64,000 bases of DNA from Uranotaenia lowii. Its lineage: Eukaryota; Arthropoda; Insecta; Diptera; Culicidae. The DNA is taken from positions 276,745,913-276,809,912 of the forward strand of contig NC_073692.1 of NCBI RefSeq assembly GCF_029784155.1, in the 5' to 3' direction. The position numbers and the translations under genes were made by a program. The notes under the pieces were generated by a model. It searched no databases and was not told where the DNA came from. It saw nothing but the letters and a program-made list of their open reading frames with translations. Shown in pieces: positions 11,904 to 23,567 of this stretch (positions within the stretch are counted from its first letter, which is position 1; every line of letters starts with the position of its first letter).

Positions 11904-11982
11904 GCCGATACCGGGAATCGGACCCAGTACGCCTGGCATACCAAAACCAGACTCGCCAGCCTATTCGCTAGACCACATCGGC
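11904..11982 (-). repeat. tRNA-like SINE head or tRNA pseudogene
   Basis: On the minus strand the segment starts GCCGATG and ends TATCGGC, giving a 7-bp acceptor-like stem with one G-T pair. It has a box A-like TGGTCTAGCGAATAGG and a T-arm CTGGG-TCCGATT-CCCGG containing a good box B. The anticodon region does not fold into a standard 5-bp stem with a 7-nt loop. A second box B-like TTCGAATCTC lies just downstream (11878-11890). I read it as a tRNA-derived SINE promoter, not a working tRNA. Confidence 0.5.
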
Positions 11983-11995
11983 GCTTAATTCTATT

Positions 11996-12038
11996 AACTG
12001 AAATCATGAAAACCAGGCTAGATTTCATGATTTCAGTT
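11996..12038. repeat. Perfect hairpin with 16-bp arms
   Basis: AACTGAAATCATGAAA is followed by an 11-nt loop and then its exact reverse complement. It sits between the tRNA-like segment and a TACCGTAA-type terminal sequence at 12043. Confidence 0.8.
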
Positions 12039-12042
12039 AGTA

Positions 12043-12560
12043 CCGTAATCCGGGGTAAGATTGATCACTTTTTTCAATATATTTCCCCAAGCAGACTTTG
12101 ATGCCTGAATCGATAGCAAACAGTAACCAAAATGAGCTGTCAATGCCAAAATGATAGCATTATTTAGTATCGTATTTTTCCCGATGACAAAATTAGGTTT
12201 CATTAAAGCATCAATTTCTCAAAATATGATGCCAAATCAATAGCTGAATAAGGCATTGAGACCAAAATGAAAGCACCATTTGGTATTGTTTTTTCCAAGA
12301 TAACAAAACGAGGCATCATTAAGGTTTCTTTTAAAACGATAGAGTGAGGACAAAATGATAGCGTGATTTGGTATTCAATTTTCAGTGATGAATAAATCTA
12401 ACTGAACAAAAACAGCAAATTCGTTCGTTACAGGCATAGTGTCCGCATCTTGAGTGTTGATTGTTCAATGAATGCAAAAATAGGCATCATTAAGGTATAA
12501 ATAACAACTTATATCAGTATGAGGTACCAAGAACGAACTTATTATGAATGTGAACTCGGC
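12043..12560 (+). repeat. TACCGTAA terminus followed by GAGCAGAC-family repeat
   Basis: TACCGTAATCCGGGGTAAGA at 12043 is the inverted counterpart of the sequence ending at 23398 (ACCCCGTTTTACGGTA). From about 12093, 'ccaagcagactttgatgcc' opens a half-element of the family also seen at 21518, 28227, 28484 and 33019. It has repeated 'gatagca' and 'ggcatcattaagg' motifs at roughly 100-bp spacing. Only the left end is present. It has no coding content. Confidence 0.5.
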
Positions 12561-13459
12561 ATCATTAAGGCTTAGTACATTTGAACCTGAAACTAATATG
12601 GTTGCGTAATTTGGTAAGGAATTAGCAATAGCCAACTTAGGTACAAATATTGTTAATTAAACTTGTTGAAATGAGAGGTTTCTTTTTTTTTACTTTAAGT
12701 AGGCTCACTCATTCGTCTCTAATGAGAGGTTTGCTAGAAGTATTCTATCAAACAAATCATTAAGAGCCTAATTTCAAATGGTTTTCCAAATAGAGTTTGG
12801 CATTTATTGATAATAAAAATTCGCCTCGACAATGCAAAATTCGATACTATTGTTTACAATTTGAAATAATTGTAGTTTTATGTGAATTGTTGTGCAAATT
12901 CTAAATTTCATTTTTCAGCGATTCAATTTGATAGTTTCCTCAATTTACTAAACATCAAAACAAATCAAACGAACGCGTTTCAAGCAATTCAATGAAATTT
13001 CGCCGTTTTGTAATGTTGTGCTAGAATTGATTATCATGCAAGCATCTCTGTGTATTATATAGTATTATTAATTATCATAATAATCAGTACAAAACAAAAA
13101 TTCTGTAAAAATGGCAAACATTCAAGAAACTACAAACAAAGAGGTGCCATCTCTTTCAAAATAAAACATTCAATAACCATGCTGCAGTGTTGTCCCATGA
13201 TTGCCGTTGTTGTCATCATACAATTCTGTACAATGAAGTCGAAAAAAAATCAGTAGAGCATATAATTATTCAATACAAATTCTGAAAAACCGGCACAGTT
13301 GGCACCACTAGTCTGAAATCAAAACATTGACGGTGATGGTGAGTAAACAAAAATCCGCTTGCGCTTGGCGATACGAGGCCCCGTCCCTCAGGCCAATTTT
13401 AAATTTTTTAATACAACAACCACAAAAAATCCGCTAAATACCGTAATTAAGTCGGCAAT
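12561..13459. other. No gene supported
   Basis: AT-rich DNA. No open frame with recognisable features, splice structure or TIRs was found. Confidence 0.4.
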
Positions 13460-13961
13460 ATCAACAGTGACAGCAATGCTATCGGTTTCAAGAAACTCCG
13501 GAATGTTCCGGATCTCAAGTGGTTGGTAATTTTACAGTTTAGCTTGGTTATTCTTTTTAATTTTGTCTATATTTTTAGATTTACTTTCGATGGTGACAGT
13601 CAACATCTTAGCTGCAGGAGCAGCAGAAATAGTGAAGTTGAGAACGATTATCATTCAAACAACTGTTTTCCGATGGAACTTCGCAGCCACAATAACCAGG
13701 AAAAATTCCGGCCAGGAAAATAAACCCATCGATACCGACCAAGGCTGTGTGACTGACAATTTCTCTTATGACGATAAAAAGACCTGAAGGATTCCGCGTA
13801 TTTTGGCAATCCACGGAAACAACGTCAGCAAACACTAAGTTTAGAGCCATCGTCCCTTTGGACCTAAGTAAAACCACTCTTGCAAAAGATATGCAGGTCT
13901 CTTACTCGATGCTTTTGAACGACTGGAAATGCGCACGCCTGTTTGGAAAGTTTTACTGCAG
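13460..13961 (+). pseudogene. Exon-like gene fragment of unknown identity
   Basis: Two segments with higher sequence complexity are separated by a 53-bp AT-rich interval, 13526-13578. This has a GT...AG structure (TTG|GTAATT and ATTTTTAG|A). A second donor-like site, CTGCAG|GTAATGG, ends the second segment at 13961. No single frame is open across the whole 383-bp second segment. A 58-codon open stretch ('FRVFWQSTETTSANTKF' and onward) runs to the last donor. The minus strand is also open for 89 codons over part of it. I read it as a broken or captured exon; the orientation is unproved. Confidence 0.3.
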
Positions 13962-14872
13962 GTAATGGATAATATTATCACTGTTTCAAACATTTATAAT
14001 AGATAAACGTAGGTTAAATTAATATGTCTTGTAGTTCGACTGGAAGTAAACCGATCATGCGGCTTCCGCCGAGTTATAATTTGGAATTTAAGAGATTTTT
14101 TTGATTAAAACTTTCGATAGGCTGAAGTGGGAAATAATTCAATTCCCGAGAGCATCCTCAGAGTAGTACAATGCTCATGTATACATCCGGTGATTTTTGT
14201 TTTACAAATGCTCGAAACGGATAGGCTATTAAGACTTTGCTCACTTGATCAATCACTTGAGTATCGGGTTGAGTAAAATTGAACTAAATTTACGAATTGT
14301 AAACAGAATAGTCTACCTAGGAACTGTGCTTAGCCATTTTCAAACCAAAAAGTATTTTTTTAAATTGTCAACTGCTTAGTTGATATTTGCATTAAAAGAA
14401 AAGGTTTTTCAATGCTATCTGATGTTAATATAGTTTTGGTCCATCGAAATATGTGGAAAGGACAGATGGAAAAACAATTCTGAACAGTATTTTTCTAACC
14501 AAAGAACTCGGAACTTCTAAACACTTGAGTGCATTCTAGTGACATTAAAGAAGATTCTATTTAACAGTTAACTTACAATTTACAGTAGTTTTTCTTAGTA
14601 ATTTCAACTCCGCTGTTCAGTAAAATGCGTTATTGTTAGATTAAACGACGGGTTATGATTTTCACCACGCATACTTTGAAATTTTACAGAATTTTGAAAT
14701 ATGAATTATATTTGGGGGGAAAACTGCAAAATGCATTGTTTCCAATCCAAAGAACATAATTTGCTGTTTGTTCATGACTTATTTTAAACGCCTTTGTGTA
14801 GGCAACGATTATTTTTAGATGAGAAGTACAAATTGTGTTCATTTGCAAAAAGTTCGCAATATTATCGGATCT
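13962..14872. other. No gene supported
   Basis: AT-rich sequence without recognisable coding or repeat structure. Confidence 0.4.
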
Positions 14873-15255
14873 AGCTTAGCTTAGCTTAGCTTAGCTTAGC
14901 TTAGCTTAGCTTAGCTTAGCTTAGTTGACTACTCATATCCACCTTAAATCATTGAACTTGAAGTGCTTAGATAGGATCATTGATTCAAAACTTCAGATAA
15001 CATATTTGATTAGACTTTGTTCAACTTACGCACTTCAAATTCCATGATCGCTGGCGTGGCTAAGCAGAACAAGTTCTACCTCGCCAATGGTTGCTACCTA
15101 CTCCGTGATTGATCGAGGCCATCAGCTTTGTTCAAAGGCCAAAAGAATGGTGCTTGGGACTAGCAATTCATTCACAATGCACAAAACTCATGCTCTCCCT
15201 TTGAAAATGATCAATAACGGCGCCGGCCACGTCCTAGTAGTCAATGAGGAATGAA
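14873..15255 (+). repeat. TTAGC-headed interspersed repeat, copy 1
   Basis: It starts with about twelve tandem TTAGC pentamers, then 'ttgactactcatatccacc', and later 'gatcgctggcgtggct', 'ccaatggttgctac', 'gtgattgatcgagg' and 'ggcgccggccacgtcctag'. The same blocks occur in the same order at 23565-23940, and the first two also at 19553. The layout suggests a short interspersed element with a pentamer microsatellite at one end. There is no coding frame. Confidence 0.65.
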
Positions 15256-15292
15256 GGAAGGATTGTTAGTAGGATATTCTCAGGATTAATTA

Positions 15293-18200
15293 CCGTGAAA
15301 GCACCAATGGCCGCGCAGTACCAATGGCCGTGCACTTTCAAGTTTAATCATTATTTTCTCCGAAAATCAACAACGAAAATTTCTATGTTTCGCATTTTCT
15401 GATACCTACGCTTAGTATCTTTCACTTGCCATACTAGAAATAAATTTATTCTGCTTTTTTAGGTCAGGAGAAAATAAAAACAAATATCGTTTTTGCCGGA
15501 TGCCATTTTTTCTGTTGTCTCTAGCGAGGGAGCTTAGTGGGACCCTTTTTCGTCATAAGTTTTTTGTGTTGAATTCGAGCACATATGCAAAAATTTTCGA
15601 ACGTAACTTGTTTGTAGCTTTATAATGAACCATTTGTGAAGAAAAGTGAACATTTTAAAGGCACCTTTGCGGAAAAAATGACAATTTTGTAACGCGCGGC
15701 CATTGGTACACTTGATTTTTGAATGTTTCTTTCGCCGCGCACCAGGGCCGGGTTAAGCCATCGGGGGGCCCGGGGCAATTTTTCTCGGGGGGCCCCTATA
15801 GTTCGATTTTTTTTAACTGCTACCCAGAAAATACAAAACCTTTTGAACGTGTAAAAAACTGGAGATGAGTTCTGTATACTATTTTCAAATAGCCCTGTAT
15901 TCTGCGTAGAAAATAGTTTCTGGTTTCTTCAAATAAAAATTGGTAATCAAACACGTGCAAAGATTGCGGGAAAGTTTAGAAATTTCTTAGAAATGAAAGC
16001 TATGATTATTTTTAAAACCCTTATCATCAACTAAAATTCTCTTATTAAAAAAACTGACCGGATTGATATTTCAAACGATTTTCATATCATAATTTATAGT
16101 TTGGTTTGTGCTTATTCGAGAAATATTTACCTAGTGACAATTAGGATGTATCATGAAGATTTGAAACATAGAAAACCAAATTAAAAAAATAAATAAACAA
16201 AATAATTAAATCCACATTCCATAGAGATACAGATATAAAAGTTTAAGAATTCAAAACTTTAAATCACGTTATATTCAGAACCAAAATTCAGTGTCTCAAA
16301 GCTAAATCAAAATTTCAAACAGATTAGAATTAAATTTAAAAAAATATATACAAAGTAACAATCAAAACAAAAGCAGGAAGCATTAATTGTGAATTCTATA
16401 TCTTTAAAACACAAAAAAAAAAAATCATGAGACATTTTTGAATATGATTCTCATCAGATAACAATTTTTTTTATCAAATTGTTATTCTAATTGTTTTTTT
16501 CCGCTGCCCTCAAAGTCAAAGGGGTAGGTATTAGTGCAAAAATGATCGGTTGAAAAAAAATTGATAATAAAGATTAACTTTTTAAAACACAGAATCAGTT
16601 ATCATTGAAAAAAAATCAGATAAGTAATCCAAATGAGTTTAGTACCTTAAAGAGATATCTTGATTTTTCAAAATTCATGAAACTGAACTTCATTAATTGA
16701 AAAAATAACAAAATATTTGAAAATCTTAATGAATTGATTCTGGAATAAGATAATATTAACATCACAGAAATATTCATATTAAAAAAAATCACTCAATGAT
16801 ACTAGCAACTCAACTATCAGATCGTTTTTATGATAATTTGAGAATGATCATCTGGAAAATGGTATACTGAATTCAGGATATTCACTTCAGAAGATGATAA
16901 AATTTCGGTTAAATCCGTTGAAAATGTTCCAATACAAATTTCAAGACTTAAGACAGAAATTGGGATGGAAATTCAATAAAGAAACCCTGTACTGTCGATT
17001 GGTCCAATTTAAGCAACTTCAGCTTTTTTTTAAAGAATTTACTTTCAAAAATAGGCAGGGAAAGGGGTTTAGAATTAATAAAACAATGAAAATTTCAATA
17101 ATAATGATTGAAAGGTGAAAAATTATTATAATACGCGTACTGTACCCGGATACTGCCCGGGTAAAATTCTTAAATGTTTATCATAAAGCGAAATTAGCTG
17201 CTATTTTAGTGCAGTAAACCATAACTTGGAAACTTAACGTTGTTGTTGTGCAAGACGTTTGAATGTAATAAAAATGAGGAGATGTTTTTTCTTTATTTTA
17301 CCTGTTCTGTACAGAATATCGTAACTGATATTTTCCGACAGAAAATGAAAATTTGAGGTGTATTGCCTCATATTCTACTTAATATTTTTTCGAATTCGGT
17401 TTTGTCCAGAAGATTTTGATATCCTCAGCTCGAAAAATGTGAGAGAGCTGCTTCACTGCTTACTCTAGGGGGCCCCTTAACTTTTTTAAGACAAAAACTA
17501 ATCTAGATATTATTTCACGGGGGCTCTTAAGTTTTTATAGTTCAAGTTTTCAATCGAATTTTCTAGTTTTGATTTCTTTTCATGGATTTGTAGCAGTATG
17601 ATTAAAGTAATGTTAAAACTTTTTTCCCTCGGGGGGCCCCCTGAGCCGGGGGGCCCGGGGCAATTGCCCCTTTTGCCCCCCCTTTAATCCGGCCTTGCCG
17701 CGCACGGAAAGTTTTCTAGTATTTATCAGCAGTTAAACGTATAGAAGTTCTTCGAGAAGTTCACAAAAGTTAGAAAAGATGAAGAGGCAGGCTTTCCAAA
17801 CTATATTTTCCATCATAAAACCGCCTAAAAACACCATTTTTTAGAAACAATATCAGAAGAAACGATCATCTAATGAAAATGGCTACAAAGCTTTTGAAAT
17901 TTGAGGTTAGATAGCAATTCGGATCTGTTTAGTTTTAGTTGGTCAACTTCCCCGTGGATTTTCAGACAGCTCGCCGAACGTGTGATGATTTATCGAAATC
18001 GGGACCGAAAACATTGTTCCAAAACATCTTCCGGCAAAATAATGGTTTGTAAAAATGGCGTCTCATACTAATTTAGCATCATAATGGTTTCACAAACAAT
18101 GGAGAAAAATCGGGTTTTGATGTGTAAATCATAAACAAGCCTTACCTGAGAATATTCACAATAAGCCTGAGAGCCATGTAAACAACATTTTAAACTGTTT

Positions 18201-18504
18201 ACATACCTTATTCAGTGTTTAAACCCTAATTAAGACGTGCGCGGCCATTGGTACACTTGTGAGCGGCGATTGGAACAAGCAACATATGCCTGCGCGGCCA
18301 TTGGTACATCAACACTTTTTACAAATTCACGTTTTTTGTGGTGTTACAATGGAAAATTTCTCGTTTTTAAATTTTTCCCTTAAAGTACGTAAGATTTACT
18401 ACGTGTAAGTGCTTTTCTTTCCAGAATCGCACAAAAAATATTTTTTTTACGGCAAAAAGAACATTAATCATAGCTTAAATGCGCGGCCATTGGTGCTTTC
18501 ACGG
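15293..18504. mobile_element. TIR element, perfect 24-bp ends, TA target duplication
   Basis: The first 24 bases (beginning CCGTGAAAGCACC) are the exact reverse complement of the last 24 (18481-18504). A TA dinucleotide lies on each side (15291-15292 and 18505-18506). The motif GCGCGGCCATTGGTAC recurs in both orientations at about 15311, 15325, 15695, 18240, 18291 and 18481, giving dense subterminal repeats. No transposase frame is seen. A separate hAT-like element at 15743-17697 is nested inside; without it the element would be about 1.25 kb. The TA duplication fits Tc1/mariner-type or another TA-targeting superfamily. Confidence 0.8.
15743..17697. mobile_element. Non-autonomous hAT-like element with 8-bp TSD
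   Basis: The ends are CAGGGCCGGGTTAA on the left and, inverted, CAAGGCCGGATTAA on the right. They are flanked by a perfect 8-bp duplication, CCGCGCAC (15735-15742 and 17698-17705). CA(G/A)GG termini with 8-bp duplications are diagnostic of hAT transposons. Just inside both ends are blocks of GGGGGGCCC and GGGGCAATT. The interior (about 15850-17600) is AT-rich, with no BED, RNase H-like or hAT dimerisation coding region. It is nested in the TA element 15293-18504 and so is younger than it. Confidence 0.85.
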
Positions 18505-18506
18505 TA

Positions 18507-19968
18507 ACAACCTCTTGTCCCTTTATATTCCAAAGATAAATTTTGAAAAATTCCGAAACAAAGGTAAGTCAATTTAACCAACTATAGAAACCGTCTATAC
18601 GTCTGCGAATCTATATATTTAAATATCCAAGGAAAGGGTTTTGTTAGTGGGGGAAAGGTTATAGATCAGGATCCATTTTGGTGAATGGTGCGATCGAGTT
18701 TTCCTACACCTCCTATGCTCCTAGATTTTTCTTAAGGAAACTCCTATTTCTAAATATGAGGCAGTGATGAAAAGTTTAAAAGTCAAGTAATGTGTTTTAG
18801 TTTTCATAAAACTAACTTGTTTCCCTAATTCTTGTTCCTGATATCCTAATGTGTTTTCATAAACGACCCTTAGGATTGAAGATACTTTTATTAAACTTCG
18901 AAGAATATTTATGAGGAGATTTTTCAAATATGAAAGTTATGTTAATGGATGATGTGATTCTCCTTTTTGTTCCTTTTAATTTTTATTTGTTATTTAGGTT
19001 GTGTTAACTGAATAAGATCGTTTTTGGAAACTCATCAGTGCTATTCAACCTTTTGCCTCAGTTTAATTTCACGGAGAAAACAAATCAACCAAAAAAGTTG
19101 GTTATTTATAGTACACAAGTGAGTCATCTATGAATATGTATATCTTATTTTTCAACATCTAAATATTTGCTGTGACATCTTTTTCAATGAATTTTCAAAA
19201 CCATCCATTTTAAATTCACACCTCTGTGAACTGTACTATCCACAGTCGTTCATCCACCCTAGTCAACACATAGCATAGACGAAGAATTCTACCTACTTCC
19301 CAGCATGGGGCCCAAAAATACAAAAATGCACACATAAATTTACGTGATTATGAAAAGAATCCTATCCGTTTATGGCGTTTATAAACAGAGAACAAACGCA
19401 TTCACCGAAAACCTCTCGACCAAACAAAGCAAATTCAAAGCTAATTTCAATTTCACGGCAAAATGACCAGGATGTCACTCTAAAACACACCAAGAGAATA
19501 CTTCTACCTTTTCACTTCCGCATTTCTTCAAATTTATGATAAAATAAGAATGAATAAGCTTAGCTTAGTTTGGCATACCACTCAAATCCACATTTAACCG
19601 ATCAACTTGAAATGCTTATTCGTTTACCCTGATTTCTTCTTTAAAACAAGAATTAAGCTGTGTCACGATTCGTATTGATAAAAAAAAATTGTTGTTTGGA
19701 TCATTCTTGTTTCAGTTCAAATGCTTTTAGTTTATAAACATATGCAAACGATAATGATTGCAGCATCCATTTAATTAAATAAGGCTAATTGCAATTGAAC
19801 TTCTTCGTCATATCAACATTTGAACCATCAAATCTGTACACCGTAACATTGTTGAAAAAAAGTGATACTACAAAGTAAAAGAGTCTACCTCATGCAAAAT
19901 AAGATATACTGTAGTCACTTTCTCCTGAGAACACTCACAATCAAATATTTCAATAATAAAATCTATTG
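18507..19968. other. No gene supported; partial TTAGC repeat
   Basis: AT-rich DNA. At 19553-19625 a fragment resembling the start of the TTAGC-headed repeat is present ('aagcttagcttag', then 'accactcaaatccac'). Nothing else is recognisable. Confidence 0.4.
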
Positions 19969-20298
19969 TTAGCTTTGGTCACTATCAACTACATCAACAA
20001 TTGATCTGCAATCTTTTGAAAATAGCATGGTAATTTTCGTCTTGGTGTTATTTTGTGTAGAACCGCAGTGTTGAAATGCTCGATTCAACTGATAACTTTT
20101 TGGATTCAGGCATGGTGTGTGACTCAATTCATAAGAATTCCTTGAGCTGTAATCGTAATAGCTTCCGAAAGAAAACTTAATTTCACAACCTAAGTATGCA
20201 ACATCTAAACCTATTCTTACCGGCTGATTTCCCTCTGCAAAGCTTGCAGAGAAAACGAAACTGAATCCTATGTACCGCTGAAAATCCTCAGAGAAAAA
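19969..20298 (-). pseudogene. Unrecognised 109-codon open frame, possibly a secreted protein exon
   Basis: The minus strand is open for 109 codons and ends in TAA at 19969-19971, but has no ATG. An acceptor-like GATTTTCAG lies at 20278-20286, so translation could enter as an internal exon from 20277. Right after it comes a signal-peptide-like stretch, 'IGFSFVFSASFAEG', where the ATA codon may be a lost start. The rest has four cysteines ('YLGCEIKF', 'HTPCLN', 'FQHCG', 'KDCRS') and NNT and NSYE stretches. It could be a pseudogene of a small secreted Cys protein or a chance frame. No family is recognised. Confidence 0.3.
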
Positions 20299-21517
20299 TT
20301 ATCAACACATTCGAGTGTTCAATAAAAATCTTACTCAAATTTAGTCTTGATTGGTTTTCGATTGAAAAAAGAAAAGAATTCATAAAACATAAAGAACATT
20401 TTTCACAAAGGCTAAACCGCGGCGTTAGTTTCAACAGTTTAATTGAATGAATTTACTTATTTTCAAGAATTTACAAACTCTATACTGGGAGATGGTTATC
20501 AGATAAAAAAGATGAAATATTTAAATAAAAACTACAATATAAAAAGTAATGCTACCAGACAAGTTCTGGTCTTGCTAGCTACACCATCTCTAATCAAGAA
20601 TTATTTTTCGAGCAGATTATACAACGAACCAAAACAATGTGCTCGAATAAAATGACAGCTCATGTGAAAACTGCTCGAATGGCTGCATTAAATTTTTCCG
20701 TAATTTTCAGCTTACCGATCGGTAACTAAAATTGCAAAAACTTATCAAAAAGTTTAGTTCCTAAAAAAATAAAACCGGATTGCGATACACGAACTTCTTT
20801 TTGGTTTACCTAACACATTTTTTTACATGAAACAAACATTTAACACAACGAAAATTCAAAAATAATAAGCACTTTTTTAACTTCAACTTTACGCTGCAGT
20901 GCTGCCCCATTTTTTCTCCAATTTGAAAGGTTTAAACGGCATCAGCAAATAACTGTAACCCATTTCCACCTTTGTTTCCCATGGCTCGAACAAAATCCAA
21001 AAGAAATTTTTTTCACATGATGATCCGCATTTAATTTTATGTTTAAGACACTTTGAATGCCACACATTTCCGGTACACAACTTCAACACAGAGTCTATTT
21101 CCAATTGAACTCCCTCGCGCTCTTCAAACAACCAATTTTATCAAATTGTTCGAAAATATAGATTTATTAACTTGAGCACGAAATTTTCTATGAAACTTTC
21201 ACAACCGACAAAAAAGCCACATATTCTTCATAACTTCAATAAGTCGAAAAACTTTTCAGGTAAAACGGACTTCACTCCAATAAAAAATTATTAATGAAAA
21301 TTTTCACTTTCCTCGAGAATTCATGCGCAAAAAATTTCACGAGCGAAAAAAAAAACGACCGCACTCGATCAAGGCTTGCTTAGATCTTCCGCAATATTAT
21401 CGGATCTTAATGCGAAGATTAAGTCTTTGAATGGTATACATTAAGGCGTTTTGTTGGATGGATTTGGGAGAAATGTTTAAGATAAAATTTAAAAACTTCT
21501 GAAATTAAAGCTCCATG
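20299..21517. other. Mostly non-coding; weak minus-strand open frame at 20889-21131
   Basis: The minus strand at 20889-21131 is open for 80 codons with clustered cysteines ('LCTGNVWHSKCLKHKIKCG') but has no ATG and no clear splice link to the frame at 19969-20298. The remainder is AT-rich. Confidence 0.25.
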
Positions 21518-21991
21518 CCGAGCAGACATTCATAGTCAAATTATTCGAAATTTTGCTATCATGCCTTTTAAGCTAAATAAAGTATCATTTTGTCAGAATA
21601 AAAGAACAGTTCTTAAATTTCGTTATCATTTTTCATACGTGGATAGCTTAGTAATGCCATATTTAAGATTAACTCGAAGCTCTACGATACCTCGTTTGAC
21701 CAGCCTATCAAAAAGAATTTCGAGAGCACAACGATGTCAAAGTTTGGAATCATTTGACATTAAAAAGTGGTATCCTTTTGCTATCAAATTCTTTGCAAAA
21801 TGGTTGCAAAACGAGGTGTCATTGAGGTTTCAGTGAAACCTACACTTGGTATAATCGAGGTATCCATATATGAAAAGTGAGACCCAAATTTTGGCATTGT
21901 ACCACCTTTATTCGGGCAAAATGATACCTTAATTTATTTTCAAGGCATGATAGCAAAATTTGGTCTAATTTTGCCATAAAAGTCTGCTCGG
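21518..21991. mobile_element. MITE, GAGCAGAC family
   Basis: The left end reads CCGAGCAGAC followed by AAATTTTGCTATCATGCC about 30 bases in. The right end carries the inverted counterparts (GGCATGATAGCAAAATTT, and AAAGTCTGCTCGG at the tip). The TIR is about 50 bp with several mismatches. Internal 'gatacc' and 'caaaatgat' motifs are repeated. Related ends are at 12093, 28227, 28484 and 33019-33439. No target duplication was identified. Confidence 0.65.
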
Positions 21992-23360
21992 GTCGATTAT
22001 TGTTTCTGTTAAGGGCATGGTTGGTCCGCACTTCTCAAATCTGACAGTGCGCTGTGAAAATCGCACCGTTATCTTCTATGATTTGTAGAGCATCACACTT
22101 CATTCCGAAATGCTCTACACTCGTTTCCGAGTACAGTCGAAGCCAAGTGCCCAGTTAAATCTCAATAGCAGCACTACCGTGTGAGCCGGAGAAATCCCGA
22201 AAAACACAACTGAAGTGCATTTTTTTTCCTTCTCTTCCTACAACAGTAGGCAAACAACTAGCACGAAACGATATTGCTTCTTCTTCTTCCTTCTCTTGTT
22301 GGGAAAGAACCAAGCCTACTGAGTTGCTTTAGCGCTGTTTCCCTTCACTTAATGTGATGTTTTTTTTCTCTTGCTCTCACCCTGGTGAAGCGTTCTCTGC
22401 TCTTTGATTGGGTGTACGCCCGGCGTCTTAACAGAGCAGGGCAAGTGTTTCAGAACGAAAAGTTCACTGAGTTGCATTTTTCAAGCCGCTCGGGGAGAAA
22501 TGGACAACCATGGTTAAGGGGAATGTGGCATGATTCATATTTTTAAAACCAGTACTGGACTCCTATGAACGTAAAACAAGGATGCGGAAATTTATAAGAC
22601 TTCTTTGAATTTGATTAAAAAATCGTTTTAGTCTCTGTTAAGAATTTGATGTTCTGGGGTGACATTGATAAGTCTCTATTCTGACGGTTATAATGAGTTA
22701 TCTTGATCATAAAGGATACAAAACACCTTCATAATATTACCATACGTTAGTTTATCAATTTAACCTTGATTTTTACCGTTTTATTTTAAAAATATTTATA
22801 ATCGAAAAAATAACTATTATGCTGCAAAAAAATAACTATTAGGGGCAAAAATTATAATAATTGCTAAATAGTTTAAGTTTCAAAATACAAATGAAATTTT
22901 ACCTTCACTCATTCCCCTAGGCCCTCTCACTCTTTCCATTTTCATTTTTTCTTCAACGTTACCGATTTGATAGGATTCCTATCCATTTGTCCAATACGGG
23001 CTTACTCTTGTAAAATGTCCTTATTTTTCAAATATCAAAAATTTATCATTGAATGACTATAAAAATAGCACTATAACTGTTCATATACAAAGGAAAAAAC
23101 TCGTTCTTTCCCATTAAACCACCCGTTTGCTTCTAAATGCTTTGGGAGAGCTGTTTGTTTGCGAGCTTTGGAAAAAAAAGATATTTTAAGAATTTTAAAT
23201 TAAATTTTTTCACCAACAGAAAACAATTTCAAATACAAACCAAATTTTGCCTATTTGATACTCAGTTCATAGGCTTTTAAAAGTAGAAAACAGTTTTCAA
23301 AAATTCAAACTATAGACTGAGTTATTGATGATTATGTGGAAAAGTTTATTGTTGGTCAAA
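21992..23360. other. No gene supported
   Basis: The 22040-22500 part is less AT-rich and rich in pyrimidine stretches. I could not assign it to a gene, LTR or promoter. The remainder is AT-rich. Confidence 0.35.
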
Positions 23361-23400
23361 TTTACCCCGGTGATCAAAATTACCCCGTTTTACGGTACTA
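23361..23400 (-). repeat. TACCGTAA-type terminal sequence (right-hand)
   Basis: CCCCGGTGATCAAAATTACC is followed by CCGTTTTACGGTA. It is the inverted counterpart of the sequence at 12043, including the GATCA core. The pair may bound one very large composite element, or be ends of two separate truncated elements. Confidence 0.4.
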
Positions 23401-23470
23401 GATTAGGCTAGAGAAAATTTCATGTCAACAAATGCATGTATCTATTTATAAAAAATTATTGATTTTCTGA

Positions 23471-23512
23471 AAAATATAATTTCACCAACAGTGGTTGGTG
23501 AAATTATATTTT
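23471..23512. repeat. Hairpin with 19-bp perfect arms
   Basis: AAAATATAATTTCACCAAC is repeated in perfect inversion after a 4-base loop. It lies next to a direct repeat (23541-23567) that reappears at 26159. Confidence 0.85.
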
Positions 23513-23540
23513 TGTAAAGTTTGTAAAGTTTGTAGGTGAT

Positions 23541-23567
23541 ATCATTTAGTCAATCTACCATACTAAG
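23541..23567. repeat. 27-bp direct repeat, left copy
   Basis: ATCATTTAGTCAATCTACCA plus seven further bases occurs here and, identically, at 26159-26185. The pair flanks 2.6 kb of mobile DNA, so it is either an unusually long target duplication or the border of a duplication. Confidence 0.9.

Noticed and set aside
11904..11982. Functional tRNA gene
   Set aside because: The acceptor and T-arm fold well, but the anticodon arm does not; a second box B nearby fits a SINE better.
14873..14935. Telomeric repeat
   Set aside because: The TTAGC pentamer differs from insect TTAGG and is attached to a dispersed repeat found elsewhere in the window.
22040..22510. LTR or promoter
   Set aside because: Composition differs from the neighbours, but I found no TG...CA ends, direct repeat partner or core promoter pattern that holds up.
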